Source: Phoronis australis (Eukaryota > Phoronida > Phoronidae). Taken from it: a DNA stretch of 64,000 nucleotides. Below are positions 12,131-23,989 of this stretch, in pieces. A program made the position numbers and the translations under genes. The first letter of the stretch is position 1; the number at the start of each line of letters is the position of its first letter. The notes beneath the pieces were generated by a model, which was given only the letters and a program-made list of their open reading frames with translations, was not told the DNA's origin and did not search any database. Where the stretch lies: contig NMRA01000040.1 in the NCBI GenBank assembly GCA_002633005.1, positions 1,268,604 through 1,332,603 on the forward strand, given 5' to 3'.

Positions 12131-15032
12131 ACTATAACAGCTCTCTGTAAATGGTAGGACAATTGCATTGATACACATACTGCCTTCGATGTAAAAATGG
12201 AGAATAAGAGCGAATTTAGTTTAGAAAATACAAATGCAATACATATTAACAATGGCAGAGACATTAATAGGCACATCGTATGACACGGGAGAAAACTTCG
12301 TCTGGTTGTCATCACATTTCAGGTGAAGAATGGAATTGTTATCTAACAAATCAAGAACATGGGGTCAGTGACCTGGAAATCTCATTGAGAATTAAACTTT
12401 GCTTTTATTTATAATGGCTCACAACTGAACGAGTCTCCAATCAGGACGTTTCAGTGGAATGTAGTTCTTTCGTTGACGGCATCATTGAAACATCGCAACA
12501 ACGCTCATTAACTTATTTCGCCAAATTTTTAACCCCGGGCGGAAAACGAGATAATGCGAGTTCAATGGGCTTACACTAGGTAAACCATTTATGCTACTGC
12601 TGTAGCTTCAAGTATTTAAAAGCTATGATTTTGAAATGTGAATAATGTAGAAAATTGACATTTTTGAACATGTGCATTTTACCGCGTCTGACTAGAACGA
12701 TAGCTAACGTTTCTGGAATGAATTTCCGAATTTGTGAAAAGAAATAACCTGAACTTTTTGAAACATGTCATTGGTAATATTTTACAGTTTTAACAACTAA
12801 CTTGAACAAGGACACAACGACTGGCCGAGGGACAAAGACATGGCATGACCCACGCACTTGACAGACCTTATAAAACCAAACCGTGCTCTTGAAGATGGAG
12901 ACCTTTGTTTTGTTTACAGACTGGTCATTGATACTGGAATTTTTCGCATTCTTACTAGAGAGCACATCCTCCGTACATCAATATTATGACGGCTTCAATC
13001 ACTTTCTTTTCTTTCCAACAAGCCCATAATTTGCAAAGACCAGCAGGATAGAGCGTAAAATAAACCTCTTGAATTATTATCATATCGCATAAAACCGTTT
13101 CATTTGTCTTCTCAACAGCCATCGAAAATTCAATGAGATGATTACTCAATAAAACTCAACGATCATTTTACGGCAGACGACACAATCGGCCGCTCAGACG
13201 ACACTAAAGCGCGCGCGGCATCCTGCAGCGATTCTCGCACACTCACCGTGGCAGCGGACCGCGAAGTCAAAGGAGAAAAATTTTAGCGAATTTGAAGAGT
13301 CATTATAGAATTCATTCTTATTTCATACACTGCGTGATACTCCAGGCTTAGGCAGCTGATGTGGCGTTAAGACGTCTTAAGGAGATTATTGAGTCTTTTA
13401 ATTTCTGATAAGAACGGTATGTCATTGTTACATATGTCTGTCAAGTGGAGAGGTAGCTGGTTATTACCTCAATAGTATCATGGACTATTTATACGGATTT
13501 GAGAATTTGTATCATGGTTAAACAAGAGAGTCGGGATTTGGGAACGAGCTGGTTTATTGAGCCATAATTACGTTGCGTGCAAATGATAGTCCAGCGAACT
13601 GGCATTGTCCGAATTGTTATGCAATCAGGAAGATTTCACAGTGGTTAATATGCTCACAAAAGACTGCACGTGCTGTCTTTTCAAATGCCATCGGTCAGAG
13701 TTTGAGTTGGCTTTTTCTAATTCAACTTGTTATAATATTGTGCGTGTCAAGTTTATGGAAACATGACTTTCTGACACCTGCTTTGACAATCACGTGTCTA
13801 ACAATTTAATAATACATTACGCTATTTCTATGAGGTTTCGCTTTTTAGCTAAAATAATGGTCGGGAAAATTTCGCAACGACAAAAGAACTTAACACCGAG
13901 TATAATACACATGCATTGAATTTACTGTCGCATTACAGCTTTGCAATTCACTTTGACTCTAACACATGTATTTCTGACGCAGAGAGTTCAGACAATAATG
14001 CATTCAGAGACAATGCATTGCACAGTGGCTAGTGTAATATCAGACACCTAAATTCTTCTCTAGCGTACGTAATTGACCTCTCGCGGGTGCTAACTCTCAA
14101 TTTCCGCACTATTTTTCCGGTACATTATTCTCTGCACGTTGTGGCACATCCCCGCTCACGCCGCAGAGACGCGTCCATCGAGCTGCAGGAATATTTTCAT
14201 TAGTTTCATTTTTATCAACACAGCATTACTTTGACTACACAATGAGGATGTTATCCAGTTTGCTTAATTTCTTAGCAGAAATTTTCATACTTCATGTGAA
14301 CGCATGTTAACGGCATACGAGGACAACCGCCGTGTATTGTCGAGCGCAAAAGTAAATTAGCATTTCCCCTGTGTTCATAACCACACTAATACTGTACATG
14401 AAAGTTTAATTATTTTCGTTGTCATTTTTATTGCTTAAGGGCAAAATTGCAAAGTGATTTTGCATAAAACGAATCGTCGATAATTACAGGATATGAGTTT
14501 ACAAGTAGAGACTTTTCACAGTTGATTTGTGCGTAGCGATTTTATTTCAGGTCATGCAAAGTGGCCCAGAAGAAGGGAACGACCTTAGAAGGTATAGAAT
14601 TGCTTACGCGGACAGGGAATAATGTGCAGGAGCATTTAGCTGGTCCGTTTGCGTTCAAAAGGGAAAATGTACACGGGACGCGAAAAGTTGTTAGAGAGAT
14701 GGAATAGGCATCCACGAGAGGGCAATAGGGTGCGCGAGGGAAGAATTTTGTGCGAGAGCATCCTCGGGCAGGCAGGGAGGTATAAGAGCTTTGATGTGAG
14801 GTTTAAGTTAAGGTTGAGTACAATTATAACTTTGAACTAAATTGGTATATACTCCATGTATATTAGCCGAAAATCTAAATTTTATTTAAGCCTAGTTGCA
14901 AATTTGCCATCGACTTCAGACGTATGGTCAACTCAGCGGGAACGCGAGAATAAGGCAGAGCACAACACACCGTATGTAGATGTGTATTTTAGTTTCAAGC
15001 CTCGCACGCAGACCAAGTGGCTTCTGGGTGAA

Positions 15033-15168
15033 GTTCAGTAACGCTAGGTCCTCGCTAAAAGCATGACTTCTCGAGACTACGCGATATGTTGCCGTTTATT
15101 TTAATGAGTTCTTGTGATTTTGGCTAGATTTTAGTGAGGTCTTAGCGTAGGTCCTCGCGTTACTTAAC
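15033..15168. mobile_element. GTTCAGTAACGCTAGG-family MITE, copy 1
   Basis: The left terminus is GTTCAGTAACGCTAGGTCCT. The right terminus, reverse-complemented, reads GTTAAGTAACGCGAGGACCT. The ~136-bp element has no open frame. Full-length relatives are at 56028-56166 and 23862-23989. Shared internal words include gctagattttag and atgttgccgtttatttt against atattgccgtgtatttc in the reverse complement of the 56028 copy. I saw no clean target-site duplication. Confidence 0.65.
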
Positions 15169-18090
15169 TCTGCTCGATGTATATACCATGTCCGGAACGT
15201 TAAAGTAGGGAAAATGGGGCAATGTTGGACATGCTTCGCTGAGGATAAGTTGACCGTGCGGTAATTTATCTCCTACGGGTCGCAAATATCATTCGCCAGT
15301 ACAATACACCGCATAGCGGTGGCGGCTACGGAACAGACTTTCATAATCAATGACCGGAAAGTGTCCATCAACCCAATATTGATATGATAATCGGTAATAG
15401 GATTTTTAAGAGGATGCATGTGCGCTGAACCCCAGCACAGATTTTGATATTAAAAAGTTTAAGTATTTTTAGCAGCTGTGGGTTGTGTAAAAGATATTTA
15501 AGAAATCAAAACCTATCAACCAGTTCATGCTAACGTAATAGTTTTTGACAGTGATGTTTCGCGGTTATTGATTATTTTCTAAAATAATCCGAAATCGACC
15601 CATCAATTCAGTCACTAGACACGGACATTTTTAGCAAAATACGGCAGTGTTCATACTAATTCTACGCGATTTACAATTTATTCATAGGTATGATGGAGAT
15701 AAGTTAAACTTTTTACAATTGTATTTACTTCAATTGATGGTCATTCGGAGAAAGAATGGAGGAGGTTTGAAATATTTTTTGAACTTCGGGATTCCGTAAC
15801 TACCCATCGGAGCGCGTCCATAGTCGATATGTGATATCAAGACAAAAACTTTTCTGTTTTCAAGAAGTTAGTCAAGATCGTTCATACATGTTTACCCAAC
15901 CTTCATCCACCCATTCACATGTGTAAAGTGCTCTTCGGTAATGACGTGAATGATACAAGGTACACTCCACCATTCTTCACAACAACCTCAATCCATGTTG
16001 TCGTCTGCGTGTTCTCTCGCGCTGTTGTTTCGAGGCCTATCGAGAGCACCTGAGCGGCAGCGCTTTGCGGATTTTCCAAAATGTCAACTGTTGGCTTAGA
16101 GGTGTTATGTCCCCTCATAAACATTTGAGGAAGCTTAGAGTATTCGACACTACTCTTCAAGCCTGCTTCACTACGAATGTGAAGAGCAGGTACTTTGAAA
16201 GGCAACCGTATCATTGACATAAGAGTGAGAGGTAAAATCTTTTAAAAAGAAATAACAAATATTGAACCAACTTGACATCTACGCGTTATTTTTGGAAATG
16301 TAGACTTTTGTTTATACATGGGTAAGATCTAGACATACGTAAGGAGTAGAAAATCACTCACATAGTATTTTCTGTAACTAAAGGTGTACGCAGAAAATCT
16401 CCCAGAATACAACAGTAAAGGTAACGAGATACTATCTAGTAGAATGTTGCGTTCCGTAGGCTGTAGATATTAGCCATGCACGTGCAGGGAGTAGTGTTTT
16501 GCTTATGGAATGGAATCACTGTACTTGATCCCATACGTAACTATCACTAATCATCGGCCCGCAACGGCTGACCCGCGAAGTCGAGATCCTAACTTCATAA
16601 ATGATCTGAAACAACGCTGCAGCATTCACGCACTGATAAATGTATTATCAAGCGATGCTTTCGTAATTTGAAAGTAATTGCACATGAATGAGTACATGCA
16701 GCAATTAATATTTCGTTTCTTTAACTTTTAATTTCTGTATGGATCACCACGGAACTAAATTTTTAACTTTTTAGCCAGATAATGTATATAATTATTCTTT
16801 ATTTTTTATCGTGTACTTCTTGTTGCATTTATTACTATAATAATATATATTTTCATAAAATAAATCAACTGATTAATTTATTTCCTCGTTATTTAAAAAG
16901 AAATCTTTGTTTCATAGTCGGATCTCCAGACAAAGAGAGTGCAGTGTATATCTCTGTTAGTTCTACCTCGTTCTCTATCACGCGAGTGCGCGCGTGCTAA
17001 GCACGCGTGCTCAACTATGGACTATAGCCTCGTTCTAGCCTGCAGCGCGCAATCGACTTGTCCCTCTAAGCCGAAAATACTGTCCATGTTGATGGTTGTA
17101 TTGTCGTCCTTATCTGGAAAGTCACGTGAATTGACTAGCCACATAGGTGTCGCCTCATAGCTACACATGTTGTACGAATTAATACCAGCGTTGAACACGC
17201 ACACACTGAGATTGTAAACGTGTTACCGTTACCTGGCGGACATCAAAAGAATTGAAAGTATAAGATAATTTATTGTGATGAGAGTGCCTAAGTTGTGAGA
17301 ACCAACCTTCGTTGCTAAGTTACTCGTCATCACTTATATGACCAACCATGACTCAGAACAGACCGGAGCGCTCTAGTCTCTCGCATTAGTTCTATCGTCA
17401 TCCGAATAAAACAATTTAATAAACCAGTTGACGTAAGACCAATGTAGCCAATTTATGCATGTAGACTCGAGAAACACACAGCAGCAATGGTATATATCTA
17501 CAGGGTTTGCCTTCTTATGGTCAGAATGGTCCTCTTGGCAAAGTTTTCGATCCTCATTCTGACTGGGCAATTATATCGCCCTGGATGCCGCAGGCATACA
17601 GAGGCGATAGTACATCAGCATAAAAAGTTACACATTTCAAAATACAGCAAAAATCGAATGAAACATGCATAAATGCACATGGAGTTAAAATTAACACATA
17701 TCATGAATACAATTTAGTCAACATAACTTTAACATGTCCATGAAAATCTGTCGCGGTTCGCTTGAGTTTCTCTCACCGGGTACCATTTTGAGGAAGTTAC
17801 GAGAAATCACGCCAGTTAACGAACAAAAAGTCCAAGGGACACAAAACTCACAATTCCACCTGACATCTTCCCATGCTATTTTGCAAGTATCACGCGCCAG
17901 GGCACGCTCTTCGCTCAGTCTCGCGCTAGCCTTAGCCCAGCTCACGGGACTCATTTGAAATATTTTATAGTCCCCAAAACCACCCAATGCGCTGTTTGGG
18001 TAATGAATGCCTTTTCGGTAGCTCGATTTTGAGGAGTATACGCCGATTCAGAACCGTATGTCATGTATCTAAAGTTTGTTCGTTTTGTGT

Positions 18091-18117
18091 TGGGGGAGAG
18101 GGGGGGGGGGGAGCAGG
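18091..18117. repeat. G-rich homopurine run
   Basis: The run is tgggggagag followed by eleven G and gagcagg. A purine-only G run of this sort can form a G-quadruplex or be a sequencing-slippage site. It lies within the large lhx2/9 intron. Confidence 0.8.
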
Positions 18118-19368
18118 AGAGGACGGTTAAATCAGGAAGCACTGATCTTCAGACATGCTTACCCTGACCGTGAAGCTCGCAAATTACGGGAAACGATTTG
18201 GATACTGAAAACAGGTGATTCAAAGCTCTATTTCCTGTTTAATGCGATCAGATGCAGCGACGAAGAACTTAATTTTAAATGGACCGTAGCCAAATGTAAA
18301 GAACAGATCTCGCCGAGAAGCAAGCGTTTCCATTGGTTACACCAAACAAATTGAATTCCAAGATAAAGATCTTTGATATAATTTACGGTTCACGCGTCAG
18401 TGACGTAGGTTCTGGCTAATACCTCGTGATACACTGCAACAAAATTGTCTACTCTTTTCTTGAAGCGTCAAACAAAAAGACGGCCTTCGTAATGACAGAT
18501 TAAGTATTTTGGACTGACAAACGAGCGACAGACACAGGTACACTGCCAATATCCGGGGCTTTTAAACACGTGAAAATTCACTTTCTGCAACTGATCCGAA
18601 GATAGGATGCATTTTGTTAGGGAATATTTACTCGGCGAAATATCGCCCGAGGCCGATTCTCAATTTACATTAAATCAGTGTACAGTGGCATTAGTTCCGG
18701 CGGATGAAATGTTGGGGCACCAAGACTTTTTGAGTAATGCTGAGTTGTACTTGCATACACTCTAGACATTGACAAACGTCGCACTGCTTCGTCCATTATG
18801 ACATTCTAATACGATACACAGTTATATCGGCTACTCTCACTACTGAATATACAGGGCGTGCCGATAACCAATTTTTTACCTAAGAAAATACACGAATTAC
18901 GATTTTAAAACAAAAATTTCCAACCAATAGCGAATGGAATGGCAAGGTCTTCATAGTTTTGAATGAATGGGATAGCACACCAGAGCCTAACAATTGTTCA
19001 AGAGTCGTTTTCACAGCTGTGAATCTTGTAGATGTTGGAAATACAGGCCACTGTTATTCTAGTCGGACTATTCAAACAACGATGAGCCTCCACCAAAATA
19101 ACACTGCTCACTTCTGCTGACAGGTTTGCGGTCTATAAAAAACAACTAGGGTTAGGCTAGGTTGGCAGTCACTCCGTGGCTAAGATGACACGATATGAAA
19201 CTATGCGTGCCAAGTGCTCTTACGCTTCAACAGAAAACCCCTGTAGGTTGCACTGCACAGATTAATAACCATTACGAACTAACCAGTTAAAGAGATATTT
19301 TAAGGCCCAAAACGCGTTTTGCGGGTTTTTGTTGGATGCAATAGACTTAGTGGTTTTCCGAGATAACC

Positions 19369-19445
19369 CCCCAACGCAAATTCGAACCCGCTGAGGAAAC
19401 TCCCGGTCGCAACAAAACGCTCTATTGGCAGAGCTACACCCCCAA
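19369..19445 (-). repeat. tRNA-like fragment (possible SINE head or tRNA pseudogene)
   Basis: On the minus strand there is a good tRNA D-arm and A box, GTGTAGCTCTGCCAATAGAGC, whose stem GCTC/GAGC pairs perfectly. About 35 bases on there is a B box, GGGTTCGAATTTG. The 5' GGGGGTG would be an acceptor strand, but the 3' side is also G-rich and cannot pair, so this is not a functional tRNA. It is best read as a decayed tRNA-derived element. Confidence 0.45.
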
Positions 19446-20729
19446 TCGATAAGTAGCACAGTGGTTCAAGCGAATTTCACTAGTAAAGTCACCGACCATG
19501 ATTACAGCGAATATCTGCCGGACAACGGTGGGAATTGACGATTTGAAATAAAATCTGGAAAACACGAGAGGCTTTATTGTTTCAAATCTAATAACATCAA
19601 AACTTCGTCTTGTACACCCACAATCCCAAATATGCGACTTCCGGTGGTAAAACAATAACGGCCCTTTAATAAATGGCAGAGCACTTTCCTAAAAGCTGAA
19701 ACTTACATTTTAAAGTGGTAGCAGAGAGTTCAGGATTGTCTACGTCGGCAGCTTCCTCACCGTTGTCGCAACATCGCTCTAGTCATTAATTTTGCACACA
19801 TTTTGTTCACAGCCATTTATGTTTTTCGACATTTAGCGGAGCCACGTGATGTCACTCCTTCATCTTATTCTAGGCAGTTTATGCCATGCACGTTCGGCAG
19901 AAACGGAAACCTGCATAGCGCACACTGTGTTCACTGCGCATGTCGTCACAACGCCAGTCACACTCAACTTTTTTCGCCACCGCCTCATCCATGTGAACGG
20001 CGACAGAATGACTTCGGTGGCCGAGTTTACAAAAGGTTACGGATTAACAAACAAACAAGCATAGTGGACATACACCACTCAATAGAATAAACAGTAGCCG
20101 ATCGATGGCTTTCTAGACCTAAATGCCCAACACAGTTTTCAAAGAGTGAAGTCGATCGCCTAAAGGGAGCAACCCTCATGCATGAATAGGCAAGCCACAC
20201 AGCGCCACACAATGGTCACGCAGACTACCCGGTTACGTTTGACATTTTCAATACATATATTCATGAACTTGTCCATCACAGTATTGCATAAGTCCATGGT
20301 GCAGTACAAAAAAACAGAATCACTTGTTAACTCGATCAATCAATTAAACGCGAACTAAATTGCCACCAGAAAATTAATACTAGATCTAGCAGCTCTGTTC
20401 CGTACTCAGTTGAAGAAATATAATTCTCCCCTGATGTTTCATAATTTGGTTTACCTTTAACTCAGCGCAATAAACCCTACAAGATACATCGCACGCGAAC
20501 AACAATTGCCTGTCAATGATGCTTTGAGAAAATGTGTTTGTACTTTGACAGGCGATTTGTGTATGCCTTTTATTTCCAGTCTATTTTTTTTTCATTTCAA
20601 TCCAGAAACCTCCACCTACCTGCAATATACATTTAACAAACACGAGATTTCAAACATTGAGGAACTCAATGGCTACCTCATGGGAAATATTGCCTGTGAC
20701 ACCATATGGCCGTTGGCACGACCAGTCGG

Positions 20730-21143
20730 TGAAAGCTTGTCCAATAAGTATTGCTCAACGAACTTTTGTCTTAGAATATTGTCAAATTGCTTCATACGTA
20801 ATGAATAATATACAAACAAGAAAAGAATTTTCTGTCGGAACTGTTTACTTGCGAACCATGCTAAACTCGCTGACTCTCTGCAACAGCGATACAACACTCA
20901 ACGTCATAATTCTCAATTTCACCTGCGACTATATCAGTTAATCTCGCATTTAAAGGGGCATTACGGGTTTTCAGCCGAAATGTCACATTCTTGAGATGGA
21001 GCTATAAAAAAATCTAAACCCGCGTTTTAGTAATTTTAGTGCAAATAAACAATACTTGCCCTTGCCTGTCAGACATTTGCTGAAGATCAAGCCCGGTGGC
21101 TTTACGAGGTTAATACGCTTAAATACCTTGCCAATCCATTCGT
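20730..21143. repeat. Duplicated segment left of a single-N junction (copy 1, 414 bp)
   Basis: The block begins at tgaaagcttgtccaataag and runs to the base before the N at 21144. It is almost identical to 21145-21562. The differences seen are one extra A in an A run, an extra TTC, and a few substitutions in the second copy. A near-perfect repeat that starts and stops exactly at a one-base N is the signature of two overlapping contig ends that were not merged. Confidence 0.9.
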
Positions 21144-21144
21144 N

Positions 21145-21562
21145 TGAAAGCTTGTCCAATAAGTATTGCTCAACGAACTTTTGTCTTAGAATATTGTCAA
21201 ATTGCTTCATACGTAATGAATAATATACAAACAAGAAAAGAATTTTCTGTCGGAACTGTTTACTTGCGAACCATGCTAAACTCGCTGACTCTCTGCAACA
21301 GCGATACAACACTCAACGTCATAATTCTCAATTTCACCTGCGACTATATCAGTTAATCTCGCATTTAAAGGGGCATTACGGGTTTTCAGCCGAAATGTCA
21401 CATTCTTGAGATGGAGCTATAAAAAAAATCTAAACCCTTCGCGTTTTAGTGATTTTAGTGCAAATAAACAATACTTGCCCTTGCCTGTCAGGCATTTGCT
21501 GAAGATCAAGCCCGGTGGCTTTACGAGGTTAATACGCTTAAATACCTTGCCAATCCAGTCGT
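21145..21562. repeat. Duplicated segment right of a single-N junction (copy 2, 418 bp)
   Basis: This is the second copy of 20730-21143; the flanking sequence continues normally afterwards. The part from about 21395 onward also shows distant collinear similarity to 40455-40660, so the segment carries a genuine dispersed repeat as well. Confidence 0.9.
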
Positions 21563-21568
21563 GTTTTG

Positions 21569-21625
21569 TTCCGCCATAAGAGCGTTAGACTGCGACCACG
21601 GTGGCTGCAGGTTCGATTACGTGCT
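21569..21625 (+). repeat. tRNA-like fragment
   Basis: It carries an A-box-like ccgccataagagcgttaga followed about 25 bases later by a B box, GGTTCGATTAC. No complete cloverleaf is possible. It is probably the pol III promoter part of a decayed SINE. Part of it (gagcgttagactg) is also shared with the dispersed repeat copy ending near 40660. Confidence 0.4.
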
Positions 21626-23604
21626 GTGGCTGATCTCAGAAAACCATTTTTCTCCTCGAATATGTCTCATGAACTTTAACAGTTTCAGTAAAAAACTACT
21701 ACTTCACTAATGCGTTACGCTGTTCTTGCGGATGTTTTAGTTGTCACGTGACCTGCTCATAAAACTGCAGAAAATTTTAGGTCCTCGCTTGTATGATTGT
21801 ACCATCTTTAAATATTGGAATCATCATGCACGTGTTCACCCCTAATAGTAAATGATACTTGTGAAATTAATCGAAATGACACTGCGATCTTAGGTGTACG
21901 GCTAAAACGTTCTCCCAACGAACTGGATGGGTGTATTTTTTCACTTGCTTGGAAGGACTAGAAATTTCAATATACCGGTTAAGGATCGTTTTTGTGTCGA
22001 AGCTGGGAACCCATGCATGTCGACAGCCATTTGGAACATCTAGGTTATTCTTAGACTTTAATTTAAGGCTCCGATGTGCGCTGTCGAATGGCCGACAGTT
22101 TATAGACACCCATCTGCTGAGTGTGTACCAGGTAGCATCGATTGATTTGCTTCCCTAAACAGGCAAGTAGATTGACAAACAGAGGATCAGGACACGTGGC
22201 CGCATACTCAGGTTCATATTACACACGTTAAAAGCAGACCTCTAGAAAAAAATTTAGAATAATAAATATATATATCACAGAATAGAATTTGGTGAGTGAT
22301 GAATTTCGAGCTACGAGCGACGCGCACACTTTCGTTTGGTTTCACGTAAAAACGACAACAAGGGGCATGATTATTGAAGTATCGTAGGACCACGGTCGAT
22401 AGTGCCAACGCACTCTGACATTCCATACGGAACACCTCGGGTATTCCCGTAATCTCAGATGTCCTCTAGGTACGCAGTCGTATGGCAAGTTGTGTGACTT
22501 TCAAACTCGAGAATGTTTAGCTTGTTTAGCTAGTTGACTGATATCCGCACATGCGCAGACAACGTTCACCTCTGAGAAGATATGATCCCGTAGATTAGTT
22601 CGCAGCGGAGACTAAAATGCTCCGATCTATTCCAGCTCATGGAGTAACGAAGCAACGTATGTTGCTCTACCCCTCTCCCTTCAAAACGGGCATAGATTTA
22701 TTCCATACAGAATAATTGTGCTTTACTATTATTTGATGAGCATCCAGAAACGAATACTCAGCGCCTATGCTGCCCCCTACCCTTTAAATCGTAGCAAATG
22801 CGAAGCACTGATGAAAACCTCAACCTACATACTGTACACTTGTCTTCGCGCTGTACTCCTTGCGCATGTGCGATATTTAGAACAATTTATTATGTACATA
22901 TAGTAGGATAACATACGTGGTGCTACGTATTCTCTACAGCCTTTTTAGTGCGAAAAGTAAAACAGGTATTCGCTTGTTTCGTATTACATCATTTTGACAT
23001 TTTGGACCCAAAGAAATAAAATAAAATGGCTAGATTAAAAACAATGATAATAATAGGTATGACTAGAAATTACTAAGGATTTGGAAAAGTATAATTATTA
23101 TAAACTTTGAAAGTTTCTCTGCGTCTAAGCAATCCCGCAACATTTAAGTACTTACTGGCAGTATGATTTTACCATTCAAGGACAAATTTGAGCATTTTGA
23201 CACAAGCCAACTCGAACCGGGGACTTGTCGTGTATTGGAGGTTACGAAAATACCCCAGGTATTCCGGATGCGTGATATCCCACAGTTCCTTGCGCAGACG
23301 ACCTGTCGCGGCAATGTACGTAAAAAGATCACTATGCATACGACCTTATGCCTTTGGTAGCGCGTGCCCTAGGCGCCATCAGTGAACATCGCCACTTCAC
23401 ACGTGCGATTTCGGATTCAGTACGATTTAGAAGAACCTCATTGCAAAATTATTAGCACAATGTAGGAAATGTAAGAGTAACGAGTTGTTATAAACTTGGA
23501 GCGATGCGTAGTAAGCGCCTTTTGGTGTTTCAGTTCGCAATAACAAGAAGTCCATGTGTTACACGTAAGCACAATCGTACCAACACTCCTTAATTTCAAC
23601 ATAC

Positions 23605-23810
23605 CTGTAATAATCTTCTTTGCAATAAATGTTCCCGTCCTTGGCGTAACACGTTAACTCGGAGTCCAGTTCCACATTGCAGTCGACACATTTCAAGCAG
23701 CCTGCATGCCACTGTTTGTCTACCGCCAACAGGTAATAGCGATCCAAAATTTTCCGGCCACAACCGAAACATATGGAAGGGGTCTCGGCAATGTTGGCGA
23801 CAGGCATGTT
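23605..23810 (-). CDS. lhx2/9: LIM-homeobox protein Lhx2/9 (apterous family): exon with LIM domain 1
   Basis: This internal exon is 206 bp. The acceptor ttgctttcag|AACATG lies at 23811/23810 and the donor TACAG|GTATGT at 23605/23604. Read from phase 0 it gives 68 codons plus two bases, the exact phase needed to join the LIM2 exon. LIM domain 1 has the full ligand set C14, C17, H35, C38, C41, C44, C63 and D66, pattern CX2CX17HX2CX2CX2CX18CX2D. The stretch DRYYLLAVDKQWHAGCLKC is nearly invariant in Lhx2/9 proteins, and CKEDYYR ends the domain as in LHX2/LHX9. An ATG at 23807 lies inside the exon, but vertebrate LHX2/9 have a further N-terminal exon before this point, so I take the acceptor as the true boundary. 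An alternative start at that Met cannot be excluded. The upstream exon was not found. Confidence 0.95.
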
Positions 23811-23861
23811 CTGAAAGCAAGGAAGAAGCGATCACGTTTGTGCAGAGACTGCCAGGGAAGA

Positions 23862-23989
23862 GTTCAATACCTGTCTCGCGGTGAGAAAAATCTAGACAAA
23901 ATTACGCGCTCTCATTGAAAATACAAGGCACTACCTCGCGGAATCTCGCGAAATCTTGATTACTTAACGAGGTACTAACGGTAATGAAC
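23862..23989. mobile_element. GTTCAGTAACGCTAGG-family MITE, copy next to the LIM1 exon
   Basis: The termini are GTTCAATACC at 23862 and TAATGAAC ending at 23989. The body aligns collinearly with the 56028 copy: aaatctaga.caa, then ctcat..gaaatac, aatctcgcgaa.tcttg and cgaggt.ctaacg. It is the most diverged of the three copies. It sits only 51 bp upstream of the LIM1 exon, immediately outside the acceptor and branch-point region. Confidence 0.6.

Larger units (their letters stand above)
8926..23604 (-). other. lhx2/9: Large intron of lhx2/9 between the LIM1 and LIM2 exons (14,679 bp)
   Basis: The boundaries are set by donor AG|GTATGT at 23605/23604 and acceptor TTACAG at 8926. Both fall inside the same Arg codon (phase 2), and the joined protein reads EDYYR-RFAIKRCARC, as in other Lhx2/9 proteins. 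The intron contains two CAGTGGCGGATC-type transposons, a 271-base N gap, a GTTCAG-type MITE, tRNA-like fragments and a gap-associated duplication, all listed separately. I see no other exon in it. A 101-codon minus-strand open frame at 15915-16220 has no recognisable domain. Long introns at this point could host enhancers, but nothing here proves one. Confidence 0.85.

Noticed and set aside
11794-12315. Several open frames spanning the N run
   Set aside because: They exist only because Ns are not read as stops.
15915-16220. 101-codon minus-strand frame inside the lhx2/9 intron, somewhat protein-like
   Set aside because: No recognisable motif, no clear splice sites and no conserved neighbour. 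Not enough to call a nested gene; a protein search would decide.
16982-17012. CG-rich alternating stretch gtgcgcgcgtgctaagcacgcgtgctc as a hairpin
   Set aside because: Pairing is short and depends on low-complexity GC alternation; not a convincing structure.
18841-18900. acagggcgtgccgataacc as a transposon end
   Set aside because: Resembles some transposon termini, but no matching inverted end was found nearby.
6812-21625. Functional tRNA genes at the three tRNA-like sites
   Set aside because: A and B boxes are present, but acceptor stems do not pair and T-arms are degenerate, so they are pseudo-tRNA or SINE remnants.
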